From: DATJZH01 sp052146815
GTDB taxonomy: Bacteria > Actinomycetota > Actinomycetes > Streptosporangiales > Streptosporangiaceae
Direction of reading: 5' to 3'
DNA: 64,000 bases
NCBI GenBank assembly: GCA_052146815.1
Contig: JBKQMG010000210.1
Location: forward strand, 1-64,000
The position numbers and the translations under genes were made by a program. Numbering within the stretch: the first letter of the stretch is position 1; each line of letters opens with the position of its first letter. The notes beneath the pieces were generated by a model. That model searched no databases. It had not been told where the DNA came from and was given only the letters and a program-made list of their open reading frames with translations. Of this stretch, positions 8,452 to 16,629 are shown piece by piece.

Positions 8452-8866
8452 CCACCATGCCCGTGACGGCTGCGGATGACCACGGCGTCGATGAGATGCC
8501 CGCGCCGAGCCCGGTGGCCAGGATCTTCAGGTCGGTCTGCGGCCCGGTCGACATCGACAGGAAGCTGAGCATCAGGATGGCAGCGGCGCTGGTGACCAGC
8601 CTGCCGGTCCGGCCGAGGCCTGCGGTGACCGCCCGGCGGGCATCGCCGGTCTCGTCGTAGACCTCCCGGATGCGGGTGAGGATGAACACCTCGTAGTCCA
8701 TCGACAGGCCGAACAGGAACGCGAAGACCATCAGCGGCACCCACATGGTGATCGCCCCGGTCGCCGGGATGCCCCAGACCGCGTTCGAGCCGTGCCCGTC
8801 CTGCCACACCCACGTCAGTACTCCGTAGGCGGCGGCGAGTGAGATCAGGTTGAACACGACGGCCTT
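8452..8866 (-). pseudogene. MMPL/RND-type membrane transporter relic
   Basis: The minus strand encodes about 135 residues of an MMPL transporter: KAVVFNLISLAAAYGVLTWV, VFAFLFGLSMDYEVFILTRI and LKILATGLGAGI. GLSMDYEVF is the conserved proton-relay segment. After GAGI a single missing base (near 8504) shifts the frame. In the next frame LIDAVVIR, the expected continuation, is present before the sequence ends at the PPK2 start. Both ends of the normally 700-residue protein are lost. The 5' break at about 8866 abuts the histidine-kinase relic on the other strand. Confidence 0.7.
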
Positions 8867-8870
8867 GGCC

Positions 8871-9376
8871 CAGGACCACCGACCCGACGAGGGGGAGGCC
8901 ACGCAGCCCGCGCCCGGACTGGCCCAGCTCGACGCGCTGATCGGCGGCACCATGCAGGCCGGGCTGGCGACTCGCCTGCACGTGACCGGGACAGCGCGGC
9001 CGCTGCCGGCCGCGGTCGACCTGGCCGCCTACCGGATCATCCGGGAATCGCTGACCAACGCCATCCGGCATGCCGGGCCGGCCACAGCCGCCGTAACGCT
9101 GGACTACGGCGACGCGGACCTGCGGATCGAGGTGGCCGACACTGATGGTGGGACGCCGGCGGACAGCGCGAGCGCGACCGGCGGGGCGGCGGGACTCGCA
9201 GCGCGGCCAGTGGACACGGGCTCATCGGGATGCGGGAGCGCGCGGCCTCGGTGGGAGGCGTCGTGCAGGCGGGCCCCGGTGCGGGCGGCGGATTCTGCCG
9301 GCCGGCGCTTAACGCCGGGCCGCGTGCCGGCGCTTTACGGCGCTTTACGGCGCTTCCCGCGCCTCCTCGACGGTGA
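8871..9376 (+). pseudogene. NarL-type histidine kinase C-terminal relic, frameshifted
   Basis: The plus strand reads DEGEATQPAPGLAQLDALI, VDLAAYRIIRESLTNAIRHA (the N box of two-component histidine kinases of the HisKA_3/NarX type) and DYGDADLRIEVADTDGG. Near 9195 the frame changes. In the new frame GHGLIGMRERAASVGGVVQA and GPGAGGGF follow, which are the G box and end of the ATPase domain. The dimerisation domain with the phospho-accepting His and the sensor part are absent, so no functional kinase can be made. The final codons run over a 10-bp tandem repeat into a TGA at 9374. Confidence 0.7.
9329..9358. repeat. 10-bp tandem repeat at the relic/DksA junction
   Basis: The unit ggcgctttac occurs at 9329-9338 and 9339-9348, with a partial third copy (ggcgctt) from 9349. 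It contains the stop codon of the DksA-like gene and lies at the 3' end of the histidine-kinase relic. Confidence 0.8.
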
Positions 9377-9683
9377 GCTCGGCCGCCGGGTCGGCGTCGA
9401 GACGCTCCTCCGGGATCGGCTGGCCGCTGCGGACGGAGCGGCCGTAGGTCCCCTCGTCCAGTCGCTGCAGGGCGCGGTCCAGCGTGCCCAGCCGGTCGCG
9501 CAGGCTCTCCGCGATGGCGTCGTCCATGCCCTCCGAGGTCAGCGACTGGGCGGCATCGCCGGTGTCACCCGTCTCGCCTTCCGCCTCCCGGTCCTGCCGC
9601 CCCTCCTCGCGGGTCTCCTTCAGCAGGCTCCGCACTTCGTCGCGCTCAGCCAGCAGCCGGGCCCGCGCCTGATTGGTGTCCAT
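9345..9683 (-). CDS. TraR/DksA-family protein without zinc-finger cysteines
   Basis: A protein of 112 residues from ATG 9683; the longer frame upstream is not family-like. It has a long helical coiled-coil region (about 5-80: ARARLLAERDEVRSLLKETR, ESLRDRLGTLDRALQRLDEG) followed by the DksA/TraR finger region GTYGRSVRSGQPIPEERLDA. The positions normally occupied by the four cysteines of the C4 zinc finger are Ser, Ser, Thr and Glu-like residues, so no zinc site is possible. The coiled coil and PIPEERL motif are otherwise well preserved. DksA proteins bind the RNA polymerase secondary channel. Cysteine-free variants exist in actinobacteria; their role is unclear. Confidence 0.8.
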   Translation of the reverse strand: MDTNQARARLLAERDEVRSLLKETREEGRQDREAEGETGDTGDAAQSLTSEGMDDAIAESLRDRLGTLDRALQRLDEGTYGRSVRSGQPIPEERLDADPAAELTVEEAREAP

Positions 9684-9815
9684 ATGATGCCTTTCACTCG
9701 TGGCCGGTCCGGGCGGGACCGGGCCAGCCCTCCCCGCCTGGGCCCGCAACCTGTCACCCTATGCGGGCTGGATGTGTGAAGCCCGGCCTGGCCGGGAACT
9801 TGCTGGTCGGATCGC

Positions 9816-9830
9816 AGGAGGTGTCAGATT
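9816..9830 (+). promoter_or_regulatory. Strong ribosome-binding site followed by an ATT start codon
   Basis: AGGAGG at 9816-9821 is followed six bases later by ATT (9828-9830), which begins the conserved PEQLKRYQKKRDF segment of the LigD gene. The in-frame stop upstream is TGA at 9777-9779, and no ATG, GTG, TTG or CTG lies in frame between it and 9828. The spacing makes ATT the likely initiation codon, unless it is a mutated or misread ATG. Confidence 0.6.
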
Positions 9831-11594
9831 CCCGAGCAGCTCAAGCGCTATCAGAAGAAACGGGATTTCGAGCGCACGCCCGAGCCGGCCGGCGCTCCGC
9901 CGAAGGCTGACGGACAAGGCGCCCGCCGCTTCGTCGTGCAGCGCCATCGCGCCCGCCGGCTCCACTATGACCTGCGGTTCGAGATCGACGGCGTGCTGGC
10001 GAGCTGGGCCGTGCCGAGGGGCCCGACGCTCGATCCTGGCGTGAAGCGCATCGCCGTGCACGTCGAGGACCACCCGATCGAGTACATCAACTTCGAGGGC
10101 GTGATCCCGGCGGGCGGGTACGGCGGCGGTGACGTCATCGTCTGGGACACCGGAACCTGGGAACCGCACGGCACCGATGACCCGGCCGCGGCGGTCGCGG
10201 CAGGCGACCTGCACGCCGACATGCACGGCGAGAAGCTGCGCGGCCGCCTGGTGCTGGTCCGCCGCGGAGACGGCCGATCAGAGCAGGACCAGTGGCTCCT
10301 GCTGCACAAGCACGACGAATTCGCCGTCGACGGCTGGAATCCCGAAGACCATCCGAGGTCAGTGCTCAGCGGCCGCACCAACGACGAGGTGAAGGCTGCT
10401 CCGGACCGGATGTGGCGCTCCGATCTGCCCGCGTCTGAGGCCTCCATGGCCATCGACCGTCCCGCCAGGACACGCTCAGCCAAGACCAAGACGGCCGGGG
10501 CCAAGACGGCCGGCAAGGCAGCCGGCAAGACAGCCAGTACAAGGTCAGCCAGCACAAAGACTGCCGCCGCCAAGACAGCCGCCAAAGCGGCCAGCGGCAA
10601 GACGGCAAGCAAGAAGGGACCAGGCAAATCGGAGCCGGCGTGGACCGGTCCGAGCAGTGACCAGCTCGGTGCTCTCGACGCTCTCGGCTCCGAGGGGACC
10701 TGGGCAATCTTCGGCCGCGAGCTCAGGCTGACCAACCTCGACAAGGTGCTCTTCCCCGCCCGGCGCGGCGAGAAGCCGGTGACCAAGCGGGAGCTCATCC
10801 GCTACACGGCCCAGATCGGCACCGTCATACTCCCCTACCTGGCCGGCCGGGCCCTCAATATGCACCGCTTTCCCGGCGGCGCCGGGACCAATGGCTTCTG
10901 GCACAAGCAGCTGCCCGATCATGCACCCGAGTGGATCCCGCGCTGGGAAGACCCCGAAGCCGAACGGGGCAAGACGACGACCTACCTGGTGGTGGACGAG
11001 CCGGCCGCGCTCATCTGGGCCGCCAATTTCGGCGCCCTCGAATGGCACGCCTGGACGTCGCGGACCGACCAGCCGCACCTGCCGACCTGCGCCCTGATTG
11101 ACCTTGATCCCGGCCCGTCCACGTCGTGGGAGGATCTGGTGGTGCTGGCCCGGCTGCACCGCACCGCGCTGGAGCACGTGGGCGTCGTGGCGCAGCCCAA
11201 GCTCACCGGGCAGCGCGGCATCCAGATCTGGGTTCCGGTGGCGCCGGGGCCCAGCTTCGAGGAGACGCGCACCTGGGTCGAGCAGATCTCCCGGGCAGTC
11301 GGCGAGGTCGTTCCGGACCTGGTGAGCTGGAAGTGGGATGTCCGCGAGCGAGGCGGCCTGGCCCGTCTCGACTACACCCAGAATGCGATCAACAAGACCC
11401 TCGTGGCCCCCTACAGCCCGCGCCCAGCCGCGGGCGCGCCGGTGTCGGCGCCGATCGACTGGGACGAGCTGGACGATCCGTCGCTGCGGTCTGACAGTTT
11501 CACCATCCGCACCATGCCGGACCGCATCGCCGAGCGGGGCGATCTTTTTGCCCCGGTGCTGAACACCAGCCAGCCGCTGCCGCCGCCCCAATGA
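9828..11594 (+). CDS. ligD: LigD-type DNA repair protein: 3'-phosphoesterase + polymerase/primase
   Basis: About 588 residues counted from ATT 9828; the first conventional start is GTG 9936, which would cut into the phosphoesterase domain. Residues 1-185 form the LigD 3'-phosphoesterase domain (KKRDFERTPEP, HRARRLHYDLRFEIDG, ASWAVPRGP, GVIPAGGYGGGDVIVWD). Residues about 215-268 are a Lys/Ala/Thr-rich linker resembling histone H1 tails. Residues about 300-588 are the primase-polymerase (NLDKVLFP, ALNMHRFP, GFWHKQ), with metal-binding D425-L-D427 in IDLDPG. In non-homologous end joining this protein processes and fills broken ends together with Ku and a ligase. The ligase is a separate gene at 14273-15253, and no Ku gene is in the window. 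Confidence 0.88.
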   Translation: MPEQLKRYQKKRDFERTPEPAGAPPKADGQGARRFVVQRHRARRLHYDLRFEIDGVLASWAVPRGPTLDPGVKRIAVHVEDHPIEYINFEGVIPAGGYGGGDVIVWDTGTWEPHGTDDPAAAVAAGDLHADMHGEKLRGRLVLVRRGDGRSEQDQWLLLHKHDEFAVDGWNPEDHPRSVLSGRTNDEVKAAPDRMWRSDLPASEASMAIDRPARTRSAKTKTAGAKTAGKAAGKTASTRSASTKTAAAKTAAKAASGKTASKKGPGKSEPAWTGPSSDQLGALDALGSEGTWAIFGRELRLTNLDKVLFPARRGEKPVTKRELIRYTAQIGTVILPYLAGRALNMHRFPGGAGTNGFWHKQLPDHAPEWIPRWEDPEAERGKTTTYLVVDEPAALIWAANFGALEWHAWTSRTDQPHLPTCALIDLDPGPSTSWEDLVVLARLHRTALEHVGVVAQPKLTGQRGIQIWVPVAPGPSFEETRTWVEQISRAVGEVVPDLVSWKWDVRERGGLARLDYTQNAINKTLVAPYSPRPAAGAPVSAPIDWDELDDPSLRSDSFTIRTMPDRIAERGDLFAPVLNTSQPLPPPQ

Positions 11595-11616
11595 ACCGGC
11601 CCGGGAGGATGCGGGT

Positions 11617-12612
11617 ATGCCGGAGATCGCGGGTGGCCCATTTTTTGAGGACCTCTCGGTCGGCGACGTCTTCGCCGACGCGCCAGCGCTCACGCTGACT
11701 TCCGGCCACGCGGCGCTGCACCAGGCTCTTACCGGCGACCGGCTCCGGCTCCCGCTCGACCACCGGCTGGCCCGCGAAGTCACCGGCGACGCTGCTCCCC
11801 TGGCCCATCCCGCACTGGTCTGGGATCTGGCGATCGGCCAGTCCACCGTCGTCACCCAGCGGGTGATCGCGAACCTCTTCTACCGGGGCCTGGTCTTCCG
11901 CCGGGCGCCCCGGCTGGGCGACACGCTCGCCACGTCCACCTCCGTGACGGCCCTGCGGCAGAACACGCGCAAGCCCGGCCGGGCCGTCACCGGCCTGGCT
12001 GTGCTGCGGATCAGGACCACCGACCAGGAAGACCGCGTGGTGCTGGACTTCCTGCGCTGCGCGATGCTGCCGCTGCGCGATCCGGATGCCGGCACCGGCC
12101 GGGCTGACGACATCAGCGCCGTGGCGCAGGCCGATGCCGCGGATCTGGCGGCCAGCATCGAGGGCTGGCGGCTGGACCGGTACCGGGAGCTGGTTCCCGG
12201 CGCCCGCGAGCCGGGGCTGGTTCCCGGCCGCAGCTGGGAGGCCGGCGGTGACGTGGTCACCGCCGCTCCTGAGCTGGCCCGTCTCACGCTGAACATCGCC
12301 GCGGTGCACCACGCTGGCGACCCGGCCAGCGGCCAGCGGCTGGTCTACGGAGGTCACGCGATCGGCCTTGCGCTGGCGCACTGCACCAGGACCCTGCCGG
12401 GCATGGTGACGGTCACGGCCTGGCACAGCTGCGATCATCTGGCGCCGGTCCGCGAGGGCGACGTACTGGCGAGCGCGATCACCCTCGAGGCGGTGACCGG
12501 GCTGCCCGGCGGAGCGGCCCTCGGCCATCTGCGCGTGCAGACCCGGGCAGTCGCGCCCGGTCGCGAGCCTGTGCCCGTGCTGGACTGGCGGCCGGTCGTG
12601 GCACTGCCGTGA
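11617..12612 (+). CDS. MaoC-like acyl dehydratase (double hot-dog)
   Basis: A protein of 331 residues. The N-terminal hot-dog begins FFEDLSVGDVFADAPALTLT and includes NLFYRGLVFRRAPRLGDTLA. The second half contains HHAGDPASGQRLVYGGHAIG, the hydratase motif with catalytic Asp/His-like residues, and WHSCDHLAPVREGDVL. Enzymes of this family hydrate or dehydrate CoA thioesters (enoyl-CoA or mesaconyl-type). The next gene, an acyl-CoA dehydrogenase on the same strand 60 bases on, supports a role in acyl-CoA degradation. The start ATG is preceded by GGGAGG. The substrate is unknown. Confidence 0.82.
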   Translation: MPEIAGGPFFEDLSVGDVFADAPALTLTSGHAALHQALTGDRLRLPLDHRLAREVTGDAAPLAHPALVWDLAIGQSTVVTQRVIANLFYRGLVFRRAPRLGDTLATSTSVTALRQNTRKPGRAVTGLAVLRIRTTDQEDRVVLDFLRCAMLPLRDPDAGTGRADDISAVAQADAADLAASIEGWRLDRYRELVPGAREPGLVPGRSWEAGGDVVTAAPELARLTLNIAAVHHAGDPASGQRLVYGGHAIGLALAHCTRTLPGMVTVTAWHSCDHLAPVREGDVLASAITLEAVTGLPGGAALGHLRVQTRAVAPGREPVPVLDWRPVVALP

Positions 12613-12672
12613 GTCCCGTCGCCGCGACCGCCACTTCCGATGCGGACCACATGTCAACGGCTGGAGTTTCTG

Positions 12673-13830
12673 GTGGATGAGCTGAACGACGAAGAGCGCT
12701 TCATCGTCGAGACGGTCCGCGATTTCGTGGATCGCGAGGTGCGCCCGGTGGCACGCGAGCTCGAGCATGCCAACACCTATCCCGGCAAGCTGATCGAGCA
12801 GATGAAGCAGCTGGGCATTTTCGGCCTCGCCATTCCCGAGCCCTACGGCGACGTCCAGGTCTCCACGGCGTGCTATGTGCACGTGACCGAGGAACTGGCG
12901 CGCGGCTGGATGAGCCTGGCCGGCGCGATGGGCGGCCATACCGTGGTGGCCAAGCTCATCTCGACGTTCGGCACGGAGGAGCAGAAGCAGCGCTATCTGC
13001 CGCGGATGGCCACCGGCGAGATCCGCGCCGCCATGGCGCTGACCGAGCCCGGCGGCGGGTCGGACCTGCAGGCGATCCGGACCACCGCCCGGCGCGACGG
13101 TGACGGCTACATCGTCGACGGCACCAAGACCTGGATCACTAACGCGCGGCGGGCGCAGCTGATCGCGCTGCTGTGCAAGACCGATCCGGCCGCCGAGCCG
13201 GTGCACCGGGGCATCAGCCTGCTGCTCGCCGAGCACGGGCCGGGCCTGACTATTTCCCGCGACCTGCCCAAGCTCGGCTACAAGGGCGTCGAGTCGTGCG
13301 AGATCAATTTCGACGGCTACCGCGCCCCGGCCAGCGCGCTGCTCGGGGAGACCGAGGGCCGCGGGTTCGCCCAGATGATGGCCGGCCTGGAGACCGGCCG
13401 CATTCAAGTCGCCGCCCGGGCTCTCGGCGTGGCCAGGGCTGCGTTCGAGGACTCGCTCCGCTACGCCCAGGAGCGCGAGGCCTTCGGCAAGCCGATCTGG
13501 CAGCACCAGTCGATCGGCAACTACCTGGCGGACATGGCTACGAAGCTGACCGCGGCCCGGCAGCTGACCCTGCACGCGGCCCGCCAGCTCGACAGCGGCC
13601 AGCGGGCGGACATGGAGGCCGGCATGGCCAAGCTGTTCGCGTCGGAGACCGCCATGGAGATCGCCCTGGACGCGGTGCGGATTCACGGCGGCTACGGCTA
13701 CTCGACGGAGTTCGACGTCGAGCGATATTTCCGGGACGCTCCCCTGATGATCGTCGGCGAGGGCACCAACGAGATCCAGCGCGGCGTCATCGCCCGCCAG
13801 CTCGTCGCCCGCGGCGGCCTCCCGGCCTGA
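12673..13830 (+). CDS. Acyl-CoA dehydrogenase
   Basis: A protein of 385 residues from GTG 12673, chosen for GGAG at 12663-12666; an upstream ATG at 12640 lacks a site. Motifs are all present: AMALTEPGGGSDLQAIRTTA (FAD/substrate loop), YIVDGTKTWITNA, GYKGVESCEINFDGYRAP, EREAFGKPIWQHQSIGNYLA and the C-terminal IHGGYGYSTEFDVERYFRDA with VGEGTNEIQ, where the catalytic Glu region lies. The flavoenzyme introduces a double bond next to the CoA thioester. Together with the MaoC protein it makes two steps of beta-oxidation-like chemistry. Its 3' end overlaps in antisense with the open tail of the GT87 fragment. Confidence 0.93.
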   Translation: MDELNDEERFIVETVRDFVDREVRPVARELEHANTYPGKLIEQMKQLGIFGLAIPEPYGDVQVSTACYVHVTEELARGWMSLAGAMGGHTVVAKLISTFGTEEQKQRYLPRMATGEIRAAMALTEPGGGSDLQAIRTTARRDGDGYIVDGTKTWITNARRAQLIALLCKTDPAAEPVHRGISLLLAEHGPGLTISRDLPKLGYKGVESCEINFDGYRAPASALLGETEGRGFAQMMAGLETGRIQVAARALGVARAAFEDSLRYAQEREAFGKPIWQHQSIGNYLADMATKLTAARQLTLHAARQLDSGQRADMEAGMAKLFASETAMEIALDAVRIHGGYGYSTEFDVERYFRDAPLMIVGEGTNEIQRGVIARQLVARGGLPA

Positions 13831-13849
13831 GCGCGCGATGCGGCACGGG

Positions 13850-14225
13850 CCGCCGGTGCTCGCGGCGGGGTGAGCTTCGCCAGCGCCGAGAGCGTCAGCA
13901 CCAAGACCGCGAACAGCACGTATGAGCTTCCCGTGACCTGCTGCCAGATCGCCCAGCGCAGTTCCCGCTGGGCTCCCGACGGAAACCACCACTCCGGGGC
14001 AGCGGCGAAGACGAGCAGCCCGAGCACGGCGCTGGCTAATGGCCAGAGGGCGTGCGGCCGGCGGCCGAGGAGGGCGAGAGTGAGCACGGCGGGCACGCAC
14101 CATACCCAGTGCTGTGACCAGGAGATCGGCGAGATCAGCAAGGCGGCGAAGGCGTTGAGCGAGTCCGTCCTGGCCGCGCACCAGGAGATGGCCGAAAGGC
14201 ACGACGTCAGCCCGCGCTGACGGTC
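13850..14225 (-). pseudogene. C-terminal fragment of a GT87-type (DUF2029) membrane mannosyltransferase
   Basis: The minus strand reads TSCLSAISWCAARTDSLNAF, AALLISPISWSQHWVWCVPA and then two or three hydrophobic helices (VLTLALLGRRPHALWPLASA, YVLFAVLVLTLSALA). The SPISWSxHWVW motif is the C-terminal hallmark of polyprenyl-phosphate-mannose-dependent mannosyltransferases related to PimE. The first 300 or so residues with the catalytic Asp are missing, and no start codon fits. The frame runs on to 13698 inside the acyl-CoA dehydrogenase gene, showing that the natural stop is lost as well. Confidence 0.55.
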
Positions 14226-14272
14226 CGCAATAGCGGCCAGCGCGTCCCGGCCGAGGCAGCCTTAGCTGGGGC

Positions 14273-15253
14273 CTACGACTCGCGGATGACGTCGGCCGGA
14301 TCCTTGTCGTCGCGCAGGCCCTTGTAGGAGGGGTGGCGCATCCGGCCCGCGCTCGTCCAGTCGGTGAAAGCCACCTCGACTACGACCTCGGGCTCGGTCC
14401 AGACGGCGCCGCGCGCATGATCGGCCGGGATCGCCCCGGCGAACGGGGAGGTACGGCGGCGCAGCGGCGCCAGCCGCCGGGACAGCATCGCCAGCGTCGC
14501 GCGGCTGAATCCGGTGCCGACGTGGCCGGCGTAACGCAGGCCGTCCGGTTCCTGCACGCCGAGCAGCAGAGATCCGATCTGCCCGCCGCGCCCGCCCTCG
14601 CCGGGCTTCCAGCCGCCCACGACGGCTTCCTGCCGCGAGATGTTCTTGATCTTGCGCCAGCTGCCCGACCGGCCCTGCACGTAGCGGGAATCGAGCCGCT
14701 TGGCGATGACGCCCTCCAGGCCCTGCAGCACCGACACGCGCAGCATGTCCGCGCCGGACTCGCCGGCGAATGACGGCGGCGCCTGCCAGCGCGGCCCGTT
14801 CAGCGCGAGGCTGTCCAGCAATCCGCGCCGTTCCCGGTACGGCGCGTCGAGCAGCAGCCGGCCGTCGGCATACAGCACGTCAAAGGCGAGATAGGTGACC
14901 GGTACTGCCGCCGCCATCCGCGCCACCTCGGGTGCGGCGGTCAGGTGGATCCGCTGCTGCAGCGCCTCGAAGCTCGGCACTGTCCCGCCGGCGAGCACGA
15001 CGATTTCCCCGTCGAGGACCGCGGTTCCCGGCACCGCGCCGACCAGTCCCCCGAGTTCGGGGTAGGTCGCGGTGATGTCGCGGCCGCTGCGGGACTGCAG
15101 CCGCAGCCGGCCGCTGCCGATGTAGGCCAGTGCGCGGACGCCGTCCCACTTCATCTCATACGCCCAGCTGCCGTCGTCGCGCGGCAGCTCGCCGCCGGTC
15201 GCCAGCATCGGCTGGATCCGGCCAGGCAGCCCGCCCGCCTCAGCCCCCGTCAT
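14273..15253 (-). CDS. ATP-dependent DNA ligase (LigD ligase domain / LigC-like)
   Basis: A protein of 326 residues from ATG 15253, preceded by GAAGG. The adenylation domain has motif I EMKWDGVRA with nucleotidylated K35, motif III-like AVLDGEIVVL, motif IV LEGVIAKRLDSRY and motif V SGSWRKIKN. The OB-fold domain follows (EAVVGGWKPGEGGRGGQIGS, RYAGHVGTGF, WTEPEVVVEVAFTDW). Size and motif spacing match the ligase part of LigD and stand-alone LigC. The enzyme seals nicks with ATP. With the phosphoesterase-polymerase gene 2.7 kb away on the other strand, it probably supplies the ligase for end joining. Confidence 0.9.
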   Translation of the reverse strand: MTGAEAGGLPGRIQPMLATGGELPRDDGSWAYEMKWDGVRALAYIGSGRLRLQSRSGRDITATYPELGGLVGAVPGTAVLDGEIVVLAGGTVPSFEALQQRIHLTAAPEVARMAAAVPVTYLAFDVLYADGRLLLDAPYRERRGLLDSLALNGPRWQAPPSFAGESGADMLRVSVLQGLEGVIAKRLDSRYVQGRSGSWRKIKNISRQEAVVGGWKPGEGGRGGQIGSLLLGVQEPDGLRYAGHVGTGFSRATLAMLSRRLAPLRRRTSPFAGAIPADHARGAVWTEPEVVVEVAFTDWTSAGRMRHPSYKGLRDDKDPADVIRES

Positions 15254-15507
15254 GGCCTTCGCGCCCCCCGCGGTCCGGCACCCGGTCCCCCGACCGGCGG
15301 GCAGGCCAGTCCCGCCCCGTTCCGCAGGCGGGAATGCCGCCTGCTCCACCGAGATTACGGGCCGGTCAGCTCGCCCGAGCTGCCGGGAGACCCCAGACCT
15401 GCGTCTTTGCATGAAACCGCTCCCGCCACGGGGCAGACCAAGTAAGCCCGAAAGGGGCAGCGGCTGAGGGTGGCCTCGGGCTCTGGCTGAAATGCCGCCG
15501 ATCTGGG

Positions 15508-16586
15508 GTGGCTGATTGCGGTTCGGTGAAGATGGGCAACGGGATGGTCATGGCGATGTCAGGGCTCAACGGCCCGGGCCAGATCACGATGAACAGCGAG
15601 ATGTTCAACCCCAAGACCAAGAAATGCGCACAGGGTCCGGTCCGCGGGTTCCCCACCTACCCGGCCACATTCCTTACCGAGAGCGGCCAGCTGTTCTTTA
15701 CCGGTTCTAATGCCGGATACGGCCCGTCCACCCCGGCCTGGCGCACCCCCGGCTTCTGGAACGTGAAGACCAACGTCTTCCGCCCGGTGCCGGGGATAGC
15801 CGCACCGCAGGATCTGGAGACCAGCGCATCGGTCCTGCTGCCGCCCGCCCAGAAGCAGAGAATCATGGTGCTGGGCGGGGGCGGCGTCGGCCAGTCGATG
15901 TCGTCGACAGCCAGCACGAGGCTCATCGATATCGCCGTACCGGATCCGCACTGGGTGCGCGGGCGAATCTGGCCCAGCCCACGCGATACCCGATCACCGT
16001 GCTGCTGCCGAACGACGAGGTCCTGGTGACCGGCGGCTCACGGTATTACCGCGGGATGCACGGAAGCGATAACCGGGACACCCGCATCTACAACGTGGCG
16101 GCGAACTCGTTCTCCTGGGCGGCCAACTCGCTCACTGGCCGGGACTATCACTCCGGCGGCATCCTGCTGCCTAATGGCAGCGTCCTCACCCTGGGCGGGA
16201 ATCCGCTGTACGGCAACAAGGAGGACACGGCACCACAGACGTTCAATCAGGAGATCGATGTCTACTACCCGCCGTATATGTTCGGCGGTGCCCGCCCGCG
16301 CATCATGGCTGCGCCGAAGGTCATGAGGCTGCGGCACAGTTACCTCATCAAGGTATCCGAGGCATCGAGAATCCGGTACCTGCGGCTGATGCGGCCAGAT
16401 AACCCGACCCATGTCACCGATGTCAACGAGCGTTTTATCGCGGTGGACTTCACGCGCGTGACCAAGAGCGAGCTCAGAGTCACGCTGCCGACAAACCCGA
16501 ATCTGGTTCCGCCGAGCTACTACATGCTCTTTGCGGTGAGCCAGACGGGGATTCCGTCGACCGCCCGCTGGGTGCAGGTTCCGTGA
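15508..16586 (+). pseudogene. glxA: GlxA-like copper radical oxidase (galactose oxidase family), truncated and frameshifted
   Basis: The first frame (15508 to about 15960) has SVKMGNGMVMAMSGLNGPGQ, FFTGSNAGYGPSTPAWRTPG and MVLGGGGVGQSMSSTASTRL. A one-base shift in the ggtgcgcgggcg tract near 15960 then leads into the second frame, whose ANLAQPTRYPITVLLPNDEV, VTGGSRYYRG, RDYHSGGILLPNGSV and PTHVTDVNERFIAVDFTR complete the kelch barrel and the DUF1929 early-set domain. The Tyr-His pair at 16145-16150 and the His at 16410 correspond to copper ligands. The N-terminal part with the cysteine of the Tyr-Cys cofactor and the signal peptide is missing. In Streptomyces glxA sits between cslA and a GH6 gene; here only the GH6 partner follows. 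Confidence 0.72.
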
Positions 16587-16629
16587 ACCGATGATGACGG
16601 CCCAGCGGCAGGAAAAGGATTGGTAGCCC

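Noticed and set aside
7548..9071. PPK2 fused to an N-terminal transmembrane protein
   Set aside because: The N-terminal part is out of frame with the MMPL relic except for a few codons (LIDAVVIR). It is not a true fusion.
11500..14202. A 900-residue open frame on the minus strand
   Set aside because: It is a GC-driven shadow of ligD, the MaoC gene and the acyl-CoA dehydrogenase. Composition is Arg/Gly/Ala-rich without motifs.
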